Assembly (NCBI GenBank): GCA_019694435.1 | Contig: JAIBBZ010000003.1 | Coordinates: forward strand, 248,001 to 312,000 | Reading direction: 5' to 3' | Length of the DNA stretch: 64,000 bases | Source: Pirellulales bacterium | GTDB lineage: Bacteria > Planctomycetota > Planctomycetia > Pirellulales > JAEUIK01 | Shown: piece after piece, positions 42,036-51,050 of the stretch | Numbering within the stretch: position 1 is the stretch's first letter | How the letters are laid out: every line of letters begins with the position of its first letter | Position numbers and translations under genes: made by a program | Notes under the pieces: model-generated | Told to the model about the DNA's origin: nothing | Seen by the model: the letters and a program-made list of their open reading frames with translations, nothing else | The model's database searches: none

Positions 42036-42701
42036 TTAGCCGCGAGCGCCCAGGATTTCGTCCAGACGCTGGGCAAGTCGGACCAGGTGCGGGTCGCGCG
42101 ACTGCGACAGCTCGCCGCGCAGGCGAGCAAGGTCGTCCGCAACATCCACATCGAATTGCCGCGCCAGCAGCGCCGGCTCGATGCCCGCCGTCCGCAGCCG
42201 ATCGAGTGTCAAGGCCAGCACGTCGGTCGTACTCCAGGGCATGTCCAGGAACAAATCGGGCGTCTCGCCCGACAACCCTATCAGGTAGTAGCCGCCGTCT
42301 TCGGCAGGCCCTAGCACGACGCGCTTCGATCGGAGCAACTCGAACGCCTCTTCCACGGCCTGCGGTGAAAGCTGCGGACAATCGGAGCCGACCAGAACCC
42401 GGCGCTGCGAGGCGCCGTCGTCCTGGGCAAAGAAGCGTGCCATTCGCGCGCCCAGATCGCCGGCTCCCTGGGGAACGACCTGCCACGGCGATGCCGGAAT
42501 CTGTCGTGAGAAATGGGCAACCGCCTCGTCGGGGGAAACTGCCAACAGGCGTTGCTGGCCGGCCGACGCCAACCGGGCGAGCAGCGTCTCGACAAATGCT
42601 TCATAGACGCGCGCCGCAGCCACCGGACCGATGCTCGCCGCCAACCGGGTCTTCACCTGCCCCGGCGCTGCCCGTTTGACGAACATTCCCAACACGTTCA
42701 T
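42036..42701 (-). CDS. DUF2064 / TIGR04282-type glycosyltransferase-like protein
   Basis: A 221-residue protein of the nucleotide-sugar-transferase fold. Motifs are F-V-K-R-A-A-P-G-Q-V-K-T-R-L near the N-terminus, V-G-S-D-C-P-Q-L-S (the metal-binding Asp region), and G-P-A-E-D-G-G-Y-Y-L-I-G-L. These define the family named for arsenosugar biosynthesis glycosyltransferases, but most members are uncharacterised and no arsenic genes are nearby. The ATG overlaps the stop of the glutaredoxin-like gene by four bases. Cytoplasmic. Confidence 0.85.
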   Translation of the reverse strand: MNVLGMFVKRAAPGQVKTRLAASIGPVAAARVYEAFVETLLARLASAGQQRLLAVSPDEAVAHFSRQIPASPWQVVPQGAGDLGARMARFFAQDDGASQRRVLVGSDCPQLSPQAVEEAFELLRSKRVVLGPAEDGGYYLIGLSGETPDLFLDMPWSTTDVLALTLDRLRTAGIEPALLARQFDVDVADDLARLRGELSQSRDPHLVRLAQRLDEILGARG

Positions 42702-42955
42702 CGGGCCAGGCCTCGCAGCAGCCGGCTCAACAGCCGGGGATCGACCCGCCCGCGAAACCGCAGCCGGCCATCGACGAACACCACAGGCACGCAATCGGTG
42801 TAGCGTGCCCGCAACACCGGATCGGTATCGATATCGACGCGCCGCGGCTCGAGTCCCAGGCTCAAGAACAACTCGGCCGCCTCTTCGCACAGACCGCAGC
42901 TGGCGCGGGTCAAAATGAGGATCTCGGGCCGATCGGACGGGCTCGGTGGAATCAT
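42698..42955 (-). CDS. Glutaredoxin-like thiol protein
   Basis: An 85-residue single-domain protein from the ATG at 42955. It has a redox-like C-G-L-C motif after I-L-T-R-A-S, then a short thioredoxin fold with V-P-V-V-F-V-D-G-R (cis-Pro region). This matches the small glutaredoxin-like group (DUF836 and relatives) rather than classical glutaredoxin with C-P-Y-C. The frame could begin at 43015, but the leader is basic and non-conserved. It overlaps the DUF2064 gene in ATGA and is the head of a likely three-gene unit ending with thiO. Confidence 0.82.
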   Translation of the reverse strand: MIPPSPSDRPEILILTRASCGLCEEAAELFLSLGLEPRRVDIDTDPVLRARYTDCVPVVFVDGRLRFRGRVDPRLLSRLLRGLAR

Positions 42956-43268
42956 CTGCGTCTTCCCACCACTCGGAAGCAGGGTCCTGCGACCGGAACG
43001 AAAGAACCTGTCCAATGCGACCGTCCCCCGCGATCCGGCGGTAGGACAGCCATTTTATTGTGGTATCTTTTCGCAATCGTTGGTAGCCTCGATACTTAGG
43101 AGCAGGCAACAACGTAGTGCGAGCGTGGGTCGGACCGTCTCGTTCGAGGCTTGTGTTGGCCCTGCGCGCGCTAGAACCCCGCGCAACGATCTTGCGGTGC
43201 GGACTGCAAGAACGTTCGCCGTAATTCACCCGCGCACAACGTCGCAATCCAACGCAGGCGACGTGGGC
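42956..43268. other. Divergent promoter region between the glutaredoxin-like gene and the kinase gene
   Basis: These 313 bases hold no gene. The A+T-rich stretch around 43050-43100 is the likely place of promoters for both directions. No clear -35/-10 pair was identified. Confidence 0.5.
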
Positions 43269-44969
43269 ATGGCCAAACAAACCCTTGACAATTTCGCCGA
43301 CCTGGTGCGTCGCAGCGGCCTGCTCGACAGCGAGCAGTTGGACCGTGTCATCGACGAGGTCCAATCGTCGGGTGACGAAGGCGGCAGCCGCATCCTGAGC
43401 CGCAAGCTTGTCGAGGGTGGTCACCTCACCCAGTGGCAATGCGACAAGCTGCTCGAGGGCCGGCACAAGGGATTCTTTCTCGGCAAGTACAAGCTGCTGG
43501 GCCTGATCGGCCACGGCGGTATGAGCAGCGTGTACCTGGGCGAGCATACGCTGATGCACAGCCGGCGCGCCATCAAGGTGCTGCCGCAAAACCGGGTCAA
43601 CGACTCGTCGTACCTGGGCCGCTTCTATCGCGAGGCCCGAGCCGCGGGCCAGCTCGAACACGCGAACATCGTGCGGGCCTTCGACGTCGACAGCGACGGC
43701 AAGACGCACTTCCTGGTCATGGAATTCGTCGAAGGGCGAGACCTGCAACAGGTCGTCCGCGACGAGGGTCCGCTGAGCTATGCCGCGGCGGCCGACTACA
43801 TCGCCCAGGCGGCCGAGGGCCTGGCCTATGCACATGAGCGCGGCTTGGTGCATCGCGATATCAAACCGGCCAACTTGCTGCTCGCCAAAACGGGCGTCGT
43901 CAAAATCCTCGACATGGGACTGGCCCGGTTCTCGGACGACGAACATTGCTCGCTGACGATCACGCACGATGAGAACGTGCTGGGAACGGCCGATTACCTC
44001 GCTCCTGAGCAGGCCCTGAACAGCCACACGGTCGATCGTCGGGCCGACATCTACAGCCTGGGCGGTACGCTCTATTTTCTGCTCACCGGCCACCCACCTT
44101 TTCCCGAAGGGACGCTGGCCCAGCGGCTGATGATGCATCAGACGCAGGAACCGGCGCCCATCACGAAAGATCGCCCGGACGCTCCCGCAGAACTCGTCGC
44201 CATTTGCCAGCGGATGATGGCGAAAGCCCCGGAACGTCGCTACGAATCGGCCCACCAGGTGGTCGAGGCCCTGCGCGGCTGGCTCGAACGTTCGCTGCGG
44301 ACTCGTCCGGGATTCAACCCCCTTTCGTCGCGCGGCAGCGGTTCGAGCATCATCGGGCGGATGCCCAGCGAATCGCGGTTCCAGGCGCCGTTGCCATCGG
44401 ACACGGTCACCAACCGCTCGAGCGACACCGACAAGCGCCCGGTGACGACCAGTCCGCCGATCATGGCAAGCGACTCTTGCCTGAGCCTGGCCCCGGACGA
44501 GGACGAAAAGCCCAAGCAGGCGTCCCCGACCGCCAAGCAGCCCTCACCCTCGAGCGTTCAAAAGGGTGGCGCGCCACGTCAAGCACCACCCACAGGTTCG
44601 AGCCCACGCGCCGGCGGTTCGAACGTGCTCCGCCCGAAGCCGCCGGCCGGCGCCGCGCCAGGTGATTCGGCCAAGCGTGCTGCAGGCGGCTCCGCGGTTC
44701 GCAAGACAGCGTCTGCCGCGCCGCAGGCCCCTCCGGCAAAACTGCCGCCGTTGCCTCCGGTCAGTTCTCCGTTGGATGACTTGCTGGCCGATCTCCCCGT
44801 CGCCGCGGGACCGGCCGATGCTGGCCCAGCGCTGGGTCCGTCGAAGCTGCGGAAGCCCGAGAAGCCCGTGAGCGTAATTGTCTCGGTAGCAATCGGACTC
44901 GGCATCGGCACAGGTCTGATCATCGCCGCAGTCGCTGCCTGGCAAGTCTGGCAACACTTCCAAGGCTGA
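43269..44969 (+). CDS. Membrane-anchored serine/threonine protein kinase
   Basis: A 566-residue PknB-type kinase. A planctomycete-style N-terminal module (residues 5-70) contains the pattern L-V[14 protein letters not shown]. The kinase domain (74-330) has the P-loop G-H-G-G-M-S-S-V (81-88), Lys103, Glu122, H-R-D (195-197) and A-P-E. The magnesium motif is D-M-G (215-217) instead of D-F-G, a frequent variant in this phylum. A Pro/Ser-rich linker leads to a C-terminal membrane helix (about 540-562), so the kinase is cytoplasmic with almost nothing outside. An in-frame GTG at 43263 is a second possible start. Confidence 0.92.
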   Translation: MAKQTLDNFADLVRRSGLLDSEQLDRVIDEVQSSGDEGGSRILSRKLVEGGHLTQWQCDKLLEGRHKGFFLGKYKLLGLIGHGGMSSVYLGEHTLMHSRRAIKVLPQNRVNDSSYLGRFYREARAAGQLEHANIVRAFDVDSDGKTHFLVMEFVEGRDLQQVVRDEGPLSYAAAADYIAQAAEGLAYAHERGLVHRDIKPANLLLAKTGVVKILDMGLARFSDDEHCSLTITHDENVLGTADYLAPEQALNSHTVDRRADIYSLGGTLYFLLTGHPPFPEGTLAQRLMMHQTQEPAPITKDRPDAPAELVAICQRMMAKAPERRYESAHQVVEALRGWLERSLRTRPGFNPLSSRGSGSSIIGRMPSESRFQAPLPSDTVTNRSSDTDKRPVTTSPPIMASDSCLSLAPDEDEKPKQASPTAKQPSPSSVQKGGAPRQAPPTGSSPRAGGSNVLRPKPPAGAAPGDSAKRAAGGSAVRKTASAAPQAPPAKLPPLPPVSSPLDDLLADLPVAAGPADAGPALGPSKLRKPEKPVSVIVSVAIGLGIGTGLIIAAVAAWQVWQHFQG

Positions 44970-45388
44970 GCTGAGCAGTCGCTCGCGTGCCTCGCTGCGC
45001 AGCAGCGTGTCGCGCACTTCTATAGCGATGAGCATCGCGCTTCATCGCACGCCCCCATCTGCTATCGAGCGACTGGCTCGCGCGCCTCAACGGCGTTCGT
45101 TTTCCGCACTCGGAAACGGTCCTCGGAACCATGCCGAAACCGCCCCCCGGGGCCACCTGTCCGGCCTTGCAACATGCACACAAGTCATTAAATCCCAACA
45201 ACTTAATCCGTACACTTGTTCCACTGCCAAGGCCCGTCTTACCATGGATTTAGCTCATCGGCCCCGGCAAACGAGCATTTGGCAAGCCGGGGAATTTGGA
45301 GGGAACCGCTCGCGTGAGCAACGGGCGTCATCCGGCCGCAAGAGAGTGCCGGTTACGCGATCTCCCTTCAACCTCTTTGCCTACTTCC
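44970..45388. other. Intergenic region upstream of the zinc-peptidase-like gene
   Basis: No gene is supported in these 419 bases. A relatively A+T-rich stretch (45180-45230, with cattaaatcc and acttaatccg) could contain the promoter of the downstream gene. Confidence 0.45.
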
Positions 45389-46090
45389 ATGGCTCGGCGT
45401 TTCGCAGAAAACCGTGGCGGTCGTTCGCCCAAGCTCTACCACGCGCAGACACTCGGCCAGCGTGCCCGCTCGGCCCAGCGGCGCCTGGGACTGAGCCATC
45501 GGGCGCGCGCGCAACGCAACGAGCGCCTTCCATTTGCCCCGCCCGAGGATTGGCACGAGCCGGTCGAGGAAGCCGACGGCTATCGCATTGTCGTGCAGCC
45601 GCCGGGCAAGGGTTACCGGCACGTCGTCACTCCCGAGGACGTCCGAGCACGCCTGGCAGAGCTGCCCCCGCACTTTCTCAACGATTTGCAGGTCGTGCAG
45701 TTCAGCCGGATGACCCACAAGAAGGCGAGTTTCCCCTGTTACGGCATGCAATGGGGCCAGGCGCTGTACCTGTACCCGATTGAAGAGTCGTTGATCGAGT
45801 GCTACCCGGTCCCCCCGAAGCCGGCGCAATTGACGGAAGCCCGGATGTACGGCGGTCGGTGGCAGGTCGATCGGCGCGGCGGCTGGCGGCTGATCTGGAC
45901 CGCCGCTGCGATCCGCGACTTCTATCTGAACAACATCCTGATCCACGAGTTGGGCCACCTGCTGGACGATCGCAACACGACCTATACCGATCGCGAGCGG
46001 TATGCCGAGGCCTTTGCCATGGATTGGGGCTATCTCCGGACCCGGCACAACGAGCGGCGCAATGTCACGCGCAGGCATCACGCCGTTTAA
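45389..46090 (+). CDS. Putative zinc metallopeptidase-like protein with HELGH
   Basis: A 233-residue soluble protein starting M-A-R-R-F-A-E-N-R. The N-terminal 45 residues are very basic. Near the C-terminus I-L-I-H-E-L-G-H-L-L-D-D (His186, Glu187, His190) forms a zincin-type motif, and Y-A-E-A-F-A about 17 residues later could supply a third ligand. No signal peptide is visible. The motif suggests a peptidase, but the domain around it is not one I can name. Upstream in-frame codons to 45296 add only a low-complexity leader. Confidence 0.65.
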   Translation: MARRFAENRGGRSPKLYHAQTLGQRARSAQRRLGLSHRARAQRNERLPFAPPEDWHEPVEEADGYRIVVQPPGKGYRHVVTPEDVRARLAELPPHFLNDLQVVQFSRMTHKKASFPCYGMQWGQALYLYPIEESLIECYPVPPKPAQLTEARMYGGRWQVDRRGGWRLIWTAAAIRDFYLNNILIHELGHLLDDRNTTYTDRERYAEAFAMDWGYLRTRHNERRNVTRRHHAV

Positions 46091-46208
46091 ACGGCCCACG
46101 GACCGTTGCCCCTCTGGTCGCCCGACGATCCCCTGCCGCGAGTTTCTCGGGTAAACTGACGGCGCTTCGGCGTTCTCCATTTCTCAGGGCTGTTGCCAGG
46201 CGGATTGC

Positions 46209-47705
46209 ATGTTCGGATGTCCTTCCTGCAGGCAGGTGGCGGGGTTGGTGCTGATCGTGATCCTGGGATTCAGCCCCGTGCGGGCCGCCGATGCGCCGGC
46301 CCGGGAAGCGGTGTCCGAGGCACGCACGCTGGCCGCTTCGATCGGCAAGCTCCTGCGCCAGAAAGATTACGCGGGCGCTGCCAAGCAGCTGCCAGAGCTG
46401 CAGCGGCAACTGGCCGAGCTGGCCAGCGGCGCCGATGACGACGCTCCTTTGGCGCGGTCGCTCGAATCGTTGCAAGCCCAGGCCAGCCGCTACGCCGAGC
46501 AATTGCGAGCAGCGGGGATCGAGCTGCCGAAGCAGGACGCCCCTGCGGCCGGCGACGCGCCCCAGACCGCGGCGACGGCCAAGGGCCCCTCGTACGCCCG
46601 CGACGTGGCTCCCGTGTTTGTCGAATCGTGCTACGGTTGCCACGGCACCGGTGCAGCGGGCGGCTTGTCGTTTGCCAACTTCGATCGATTCAGCCAAGGC
46701 GGCAACTCCGGTGCCGCGATCGAGCCCGGCAAGGCGGAAGACAGCCTGTTGATCCAGAAGCTGCGCGGCACGGCCGGCGCGCGGATGCCCTTGCGGCGCG
46801 ATCCGCTCAGCGATGAGGTGATCGGCAAGATTGCCGCCTGGATCGACGCCGGGGCAAAATTCGACGGTGACAGCCCCGCGACCGCCACCGACGTGCTGGT
46901 GCGCACGACGACGGCAGCGCGGATGACCGACGACGAGCTATCGACCGCCCGCGCTGAGCGCGCGGCCGCCAACTGGAAGCTCGCCCTGCCCGGCCGCGAC
47001 GTCCACACCCAACAAGGCGAACGCAGTCTGGTCGTCGGCCTGGCGGACGAAGGTCAGTTGACCAAGATTGCTGCCGCGGCCGATCGCGCACAGCGCGACG
47101 TGGCCAAACTCTTGCGCCAGCCGCCGTCGTCCCCGCTGGTGAAAGGCCGGTTGACCGTGTTCGCGTTCACGCGCCGCTACGACTACGGCGAGTTTGGGCG
47201 GATGGTCGAGAAACGCGAGTTGCCCGACACCTGGAACGGGCACGCCCGCTTCAATTCCATCGACGCGTATGTCTGCGTGGTCGCGTCGGGCGACGACGAA
47301 GACTCGCTCCTGTTCGAGCTTTCGCGGCAGGTGATGACCGTTTATTTGCTCAGCCGGGCGACGCTGCCGGGCTGGTTCGTCCTGGGCTCGGGCGACGCGG
47401 TGGCGATGCGCGTGAGCCCGAAATCCCCGGCGGCCGTCGAGCTGCAGGCTCGCATCAAGCAGGGGGCCGCCGAGCTGACCGATCCGAAGCCCTTGTTGAC
47501 GGAAAAGCTGGCCGACGAACAGCTCGAGCCGCTGGCTGCCGGTCTGGCGGGTTTCCTGCTCAGCGACGTGGGCCGGTATCGCAAGCTGCTGGACGGAGTC
47601 GCGGCGGGTCAGCCGTTCGATGACGCGGTCAAGGCCGCCTATGGTTCGTCTCCCGCCGAACTGGTCCCGGCCTGGCAAGCGAAGGCAGCCAAGGGCCGCC
47701 GCTAG
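46209..47705 (+). CDS. Secreted planctomycete-type c-type cytochrome protein
   Basis: A 498-residue protein with a signal peptide (about residues 10-27, ending V-R-A-A-D-A). Residues 30-105 are a helical, charged region. A single heme c site C-Y-G-C-H lies at 141-145 inside a short PSCyt1-like domain that begins Y-A-R-D-V-A-P-V-F and ends with K-I-A-A-W-I-D-A-G-A. The remaining 280 residues are not recognised. Domains of this sort are abundant in planctomycetes, usually together with other modules. Confidence 0.78.
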   Translation: MFGCPSCRQVAGLVLIVILGFSPVRAADAPAREAVSEARTLAASIGKLLRQKDYAGAAKQLPELQRQLAELASGADDDAPLARSLESLQAQASRYAEQLRAAGIELPKQDAPAAGDAPQTAATAKGPSYARDVAPVFVESCYGCHGTGAAGGLSFANFDRFSQGGNSGAAIEPGKAEDSLLIQKLRGTAGARMPLRRDPLSDEVIGKIAAWIDAGAKFDGDSPATATDVLVRTTTAARMTDDELSTARAERAAANWKLALPGRDVHTQQGERSLVVGLADEGQLTKIAAAADRAQRDVAKLLRQPPSSPLVKGRLTVFAFTRRYDYGEFGRMVEKRELPDTWNGHARFNSIDAYVCVVASGDDEDSLLFELSRQVMTVYLLSRATLPGWFVLGSGDAVAMRVSPKSPAAVELQARIKQGAAELTDPKPLLTEKLADEQLEPLAAGLAGFLLSDVGRYRKLLDGVAAGQPFDDAVKAAYGSSPAELVPAWQAKAAKGRR

Positions 47706-47861
47706 AGGCACAAATCTCGTCTTGTCTGCCCGCGGCGATCTGCGTTACTCTTCGCGCGAGCGCCTGTTCCGGCCCGACGTTTTCCTCCCCTGTCACCACG
47801 CGGAGGCTTCACGGCCGGCAGTGCTTTTCCGCTCGTACTCTGGCTTGTCGAGGGCTCCGAC

Positions 47862-48584
47862 ATGCGCAAGTTCGAAGTCGTTCAGCAGTTGTCTGCACGG
47901 TTTGGGTATCGCCGCTATTTGGAGATCTGCACTCCTACGACCGGGGCGACGTTTGCCGAGATCAAGGCCGAGCAGTTTCCGACCCGTGTGCGCTGCATGT
48001 ATCGCTGCCCGGCCGATTACGACGACGGCCTGCAGCTCGACGTACGCACCGAGGCCGAATCGAGCGAACCGCTCTATGCCCGGCTGATGCAATCGGGCCG
48101 CCGCTTCGACGCCGTATTCGTCGATCCGTTCCACACGCACGCCTGTACGTTGCGCGACCTGGTCTACGGGCTGCAAGTGCTCAACCCGACGGGCGTCATG
48201 GTCGTCCACGATTGCAGCCCGCCGTGCGCGGAGTGGTCGACTCCGGAGTTCATCGCGGGCAATTGGTGCGGGATTACGTATGCCGCGTTTCTCGATGTCG
48301 TGCTCGGCGACCCTGCCCTGACGTACTTCACCGTCGACTGCGATTTCGGCTGCGGGGTGGTGCTGAAGTCGGACGGCCTGTTGCCGCTCGTCGGCACACG
48401 GCCCGATAGGGAGCTGGTGCGGGAATGGTTCGCGCTCGAGCTCGCGGACAAGTACCCGTTCTTCGATCGGCACCGTGCCGACTTGCTGCAATTGCGCTCG
48501 GTGGACGAGTTCCACCAGCTGGTCGATGGAACGGAGCTCACCGACTCGTGCCGTGAAGAACTTCGAGCGGCACCAGCGTGTTGA
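47862..48584 (+). CDS. Class I SAM-dependent methyltransferase-like protein
   Basis: A 240-residue protein with the Methyltransf_24 layout: R-Y-L-E-I-C-T-P-T-T-G replaces the usual glycine-rich SAM loop, then R-F-D-A-V-F-V-D-P-F-H-T-H and V-M-V-V-H-D-C-S-P-P, the typical D-G-x-H...H-D-C signature. The SAM loop is degenerate, so catalytic activity is uncertain. Its last 47 bases overlap the 3' end of larE on the opposite strand, giving an antisense 3' overlap of the two transcripts. Confidence 0.68.
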   Translation: MRKFEVVQQLSARFGYRRYLEICTPTTGATFAEIKAEQFPTRVRCMYRCPADYDDGLQLDVRTEAESSEPLYARLMQSGRRFDAVFVDPFHTHACTLRDLVYGLQVLNPTGVMVVHDCSPPCAEWSTPEFIAGNWCGITYAAFLDVVLGDPALTYFTVDCDFGCGVVLKSDGLLPLVGTRPDRELVREWFALELADKYPFFDRHRADLLQLRSVDEFHQLVDGTELTDSCREELRAAPAC

Positions 48585-49398
48585 GGCTGCCCGAACGAAA
48601 GCCTTCCAGGTCGAGCGTGACGAAGCGGAACCCGGCCGCGCGGAGCGCGGCGATCACCTGCTCGCGCGTCGTGGCCTCGGCCAATCGCGCGACGGCATCG
48701 ACCGGGACCTCGATGCGTGCCAGGTCGCCCTTGTGATAGCGCACGCGCAATTCGCGCAGGCCGAGCGACCGTAGCGCCTGCTCGGCCCGATCGATCATCG
48801 CCACACGTTCGGGCGTGACCTCTTCGCCATAGGCCACGCGGCTGCTCAGGCACGGCGAAGCGGGCTTGTCCCAGGTCGGCAGCTCCCAATACGCGGCTAG
48901 TTGCCGCAATTCGGCCTTGGAGATGTCGCATTCGACGAGCGGGCTGCGCACGGCATGTTCGCCGGCCGCTTGCATGCCGGGTCGATAGTCGCCTTTGTCG
49001 TCGGTGTTGGCCCCGTTGACGATCACGCCGCCGCCGAACCGCGGGGCGACCCCTTCGAGCTGCGTGTACAGCTCGGTCTTGCAGTGATAACAGCGGTCGG
49101 GGTTGTTGCGCCGGTAATCGGCGCTGGTGAACTCGTCGGTCGAGATGACTTCGTGACGGATACCGATCAGCCGGGCCAACGCGCGGGCCTCGTCCAATTC
49201 GCCGCTGGCCAGGCTGGCGCTGGCGCCGGTCACGGCGCAGGCATTGTCGCCCAGAGCCAACTGCGCCGCCTTGGCGACGACCGTACTGTCGATGCCGCCG
49301 GAAAACGCGACGATCACGCGGCCATAGCCGGCCAGCAGGTTATGCAACCGGGCACGCTTGGCGTCCAGATCCGGCGGCAGCTCGACCGTGGTGCTCAT
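48538..49398 (-). CDS. larE: ATP-dependent sacrificial sulfur transferase LarE
   Basis: A 286-residue PP-loop protein: A-F-S-G-G-I-D-S-T (32-39) binds ATP, as in NAD synthase and GMP synthase relatives. In LarE the enzyme adenylates a nicotinic-acid-derived mononucleotide carboxylate and donates sulfur while building the nickel-pincer cofactor of lactate racemase. Cys183 in S-P-C-L-S-S-R aligns with the sacrificial cysteine. A C-Y-H-C pair (103, 106) adds two further cysteines, as in LarE proteins reported to use an iron-sulfur cluster instead. larB, larC and larA are not in the window. Confidence 0.88.
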   Translation of the reverse strand: MSTTVELPPDLDAKRARLHNLLAGYGRVIVAFSGGIDSTVVAKAAQLALGDNACAVTGASASLASGELDEARALARLIGIRHEVISTDEFTSADYRRNNPDRCYHCKTELYTQLEGVAPRFGGGVIVNGANTDDKGDYRPGMQAAGEHAVRSPLVECDISKAELRQLAAYWELPTWDKPASPCLSSRVAYGEEVTPERVAMIDRAEQALRSLGLRELRVRYHKGDLARIEVPVDAVARLAEATTREQVIAALRAAGFRFVTLDLEGFRSGSLNTLVPLEVLHGTSR

Positions 49399-49406
49399 AA
49401 CCAGGC

Positions 49407-49412
49407 ATTATA
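49407..49412 (-). promoter_or_regulatory. Perfect -10 element immediately before larE
   Basis: TATAAT on the minus strand ends 8 bases before the larE ATG at 49398, so a transcript from it would be leaderless or nearly so. No good -35 sequence is found at the expected distance. Confidence 0.35.
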
Positions 49413-49420
49413 GCCAAGCC

Positions 49421-49467
49421 AAAAACAAAACGGGCGTCGCTGGTCGGTTTGCGACCGCAACGCCCGC
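49421..49467 (-). terminator. Strong Rho-independent terminator upstream of larE
   Basis: CGGGCGT/ACGCCCG (49431-49437 and 49460-49466) and the inner GGTCG/CGACC form a long hairpin, followed on the minus strand by TTTTGTTTTT (49421-49430). It ends a minus-strand transcript just before larE, or acts as an attenuator for larE. Confidence 0.8.
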
Positions 49468-49935
49468 ATGTCTCACCGGGTAGGTGAAAAAACCTCCACC
49501 GCAATGCCGTGGCGATGAGTTTTTGAGAGCCCGCAGTTAATAAGGGGGAGCTGGCGACCGGGGCACGTGATCCGACCGTTTGGCCCGCGGTGCACCGAGG
49601 TGCCGCGCGGACGGTGGCATGACGTGAATCCCGATCGATGTTTGGGCTCCCTGCGGACTGTCTATCGGCTCGCCAAAAAGTTGCATCGACAGCACGAACA
49701 TGGCAGAGGTCCATTGCCTGCAAGCGGCACTTCGCCTGGTCCCTCGCGGCGGCGTCTGGCAAATCCCGACCACCAGGGCGGCGTGATCCCTGTCGTTGGT
49801 CATCCTAGTCGCGACCAACGGGCCGGACAAGACGAAGCAAATGGCAAGCCGCGCGGAGAAACCGCTGAAAACACGCGTGTCGCGAATCGCGCTTGACGCG
49901 CACGGCACACGCCGTTCCGCCACGCGAGCAGCCGT
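49468..49935. other. Intergenic region between larE and the UVR-motif gene
   Basis: No gene is convincingly supported. A 128-codon minus-strand frame at 49537-49923 would fit the terminator at 49421-49467 and could be a small gene or a leader RNA, but its product shows no motif and mixed composition. Confidence 0.4.
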
Positions 49936-50745
49936 TTACATGCCGGTCTCATGGCGCGGATCGGCGCCGCCCGTCAGTCGCCGCAGCTCGTCGCGCAGCT
50001 TGGCCGCTTCCTCGAACCGCTCGTCGGCCACGGCTTCGTTCAGACGGCGCCGCAGGGCGGCCGCGTCGGCGCCCGGAGATTCGAGTTGCGGCGTGCGCTG
50101 GGCCCGCTGCGCGCTCAGCTCCTCGCGCCAACGCAGCAATTGCACCAGTTCGCCACATTGTTCCCAGCGCTCGCTCTGGCCGTAATCGTCCAGAAACCGT
50201 CGGATCGCGGCAATGCCCGCGTCGACGGCTTCGATCGCCCGGCCGACGTCCCCCGCCTCGAGCGCCGGTACGGCCAGGCTCCGGGCGTGCATCATGGTGA
50301 TGTACGGGCGCCATTGGTCGAACTGCAGCATGTCCCGCTCGTGCTTGGCACGCTCGCGGACGAACCGCAGCAGTCGCAGATTTCGCGCCGTATCCCTGGC
50401 ACACAGGTCATAGCGGTCGAGGTGCCAGAAGCTGAGGTAGCGGTGGTAGTACTGGATGCCCTCGCGCAACAGGTTGGCACAATCGTCCGACTCGAGCCGG
50501 AAAGGCGCCTCGTCGGGATGAGCCTCGTCGTGGGCCTGCTGCTGGGCTTCAAAGTAGTCGAGCCACGAGTCGTAACCGTGCGGGCGCAACCCGTCCGGAC
50601 GCCCATCCATCTCCATCTGCAGCACACCCAGATCGAGCCGGAGCTGGATCTTGTCGCGCCCGTCGTCACCGGCCACGATCCGCACCGAGACTTCGTCGGG
50701 TTCGTACTTCCAGCCGTCGAGTATTCGCGAAATGTCTTTGGACAC
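49936..50745 (-). CDS. UVR-motif protein, conserved in planctomycetes
   Basis: A 269-residue soluble protein. The start is GTG at 50745 (V-S-K-D-I-S-R-I-L-D-G-W), chosen because the following D-G-W-K-Y-E-P-D-E-V-S-V-R looks conserved and the frame upstream is arginine-rich. The C-terminal 30 residues (A-A-A-L-R-R-R-L-N-E-A-V-A-D-E-R-F-E-E-A-A-K-L-R-D) form a UvrB/UvrC interaction motif, a helical hairpin used by UvrB, UvrC and McsA. The rest is helical and not characterised. It may dock onto UvrB/UvrC-like partners. Confidence 0.78.
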   Translation of the reverse strand: MSKDISRILDGWKYEPDEVSVRIVAGDDGRDKIQLRLDLGVLQMEMDGRPDGLRPHGYDSWLDYFEAQQQAHDEAHPDEAPFRLESDDCANLLREGIQYYHRYLSFWHLDRYDLCARDTARNLRLLRFVRERAKHERDMLQFDQWRPYITMMHARSLAVPALEAGDVGRAIEAVDAGIAAIRRFLDDYGQSERWEQCGELVQLLRWREELSAQRAQRTPQLESPGADAAALRRRLNEAVADERFEEAAKLRDELRRLTGGADPRHETGM

Positions 50746-51050
50746 CGCTGGCCCATCGTCTAGGACGCAAAGGGTTCGCCTCGGCCACCGCACGGGGCGA
50801 CTTGCGCCTAGTCTAGCAGCCCGTCGCACTATGCAAGGGGCTGCTCGCTCGCAACGATGCGGTCACAAGATGACGACGTAAGTCGTTATGTGCGAGCCGT
50901 GCGGAGTTTTTGCTCGATGCCTGGCGCGGTGGAAACATACCAGGGTGGCACCTTTCAACGGGCGGCACGCACCTCGGCCAGGCAGGGGCGACTGGGTGCC
51001 GGTCGATTGCCGGGCGCTGTCGCGCGATTGCCCTGCGTCGTTTTGTCTTT
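50746..51050. other. Intergenic region, about 300 bases
   Basis: No gene is seen. A short inverted repeat ACGAC-gtaa-GTCGT lies at 50873-50886. It is between two minus-strand genes, so the region holds the promoter of the UVR-motif gene and possibly a terminator of the thioredoxin-like gene. Confidence 0.45.

Noticed and set aside
45389-46090. Alternative start at 45296 for the HELGH protein
   Set aside because: The extra 31 residues are low-complexity and the ATG at 45389 begins the basic, gene-like N-terminus.
49537-49923. 128-codon minus-strand frame upstream of larE
   Set aside because: Position before a terminator is suggestive, but the product has no motif and no clear ribosome-binding site, so it was described only as part of the intergenic region.
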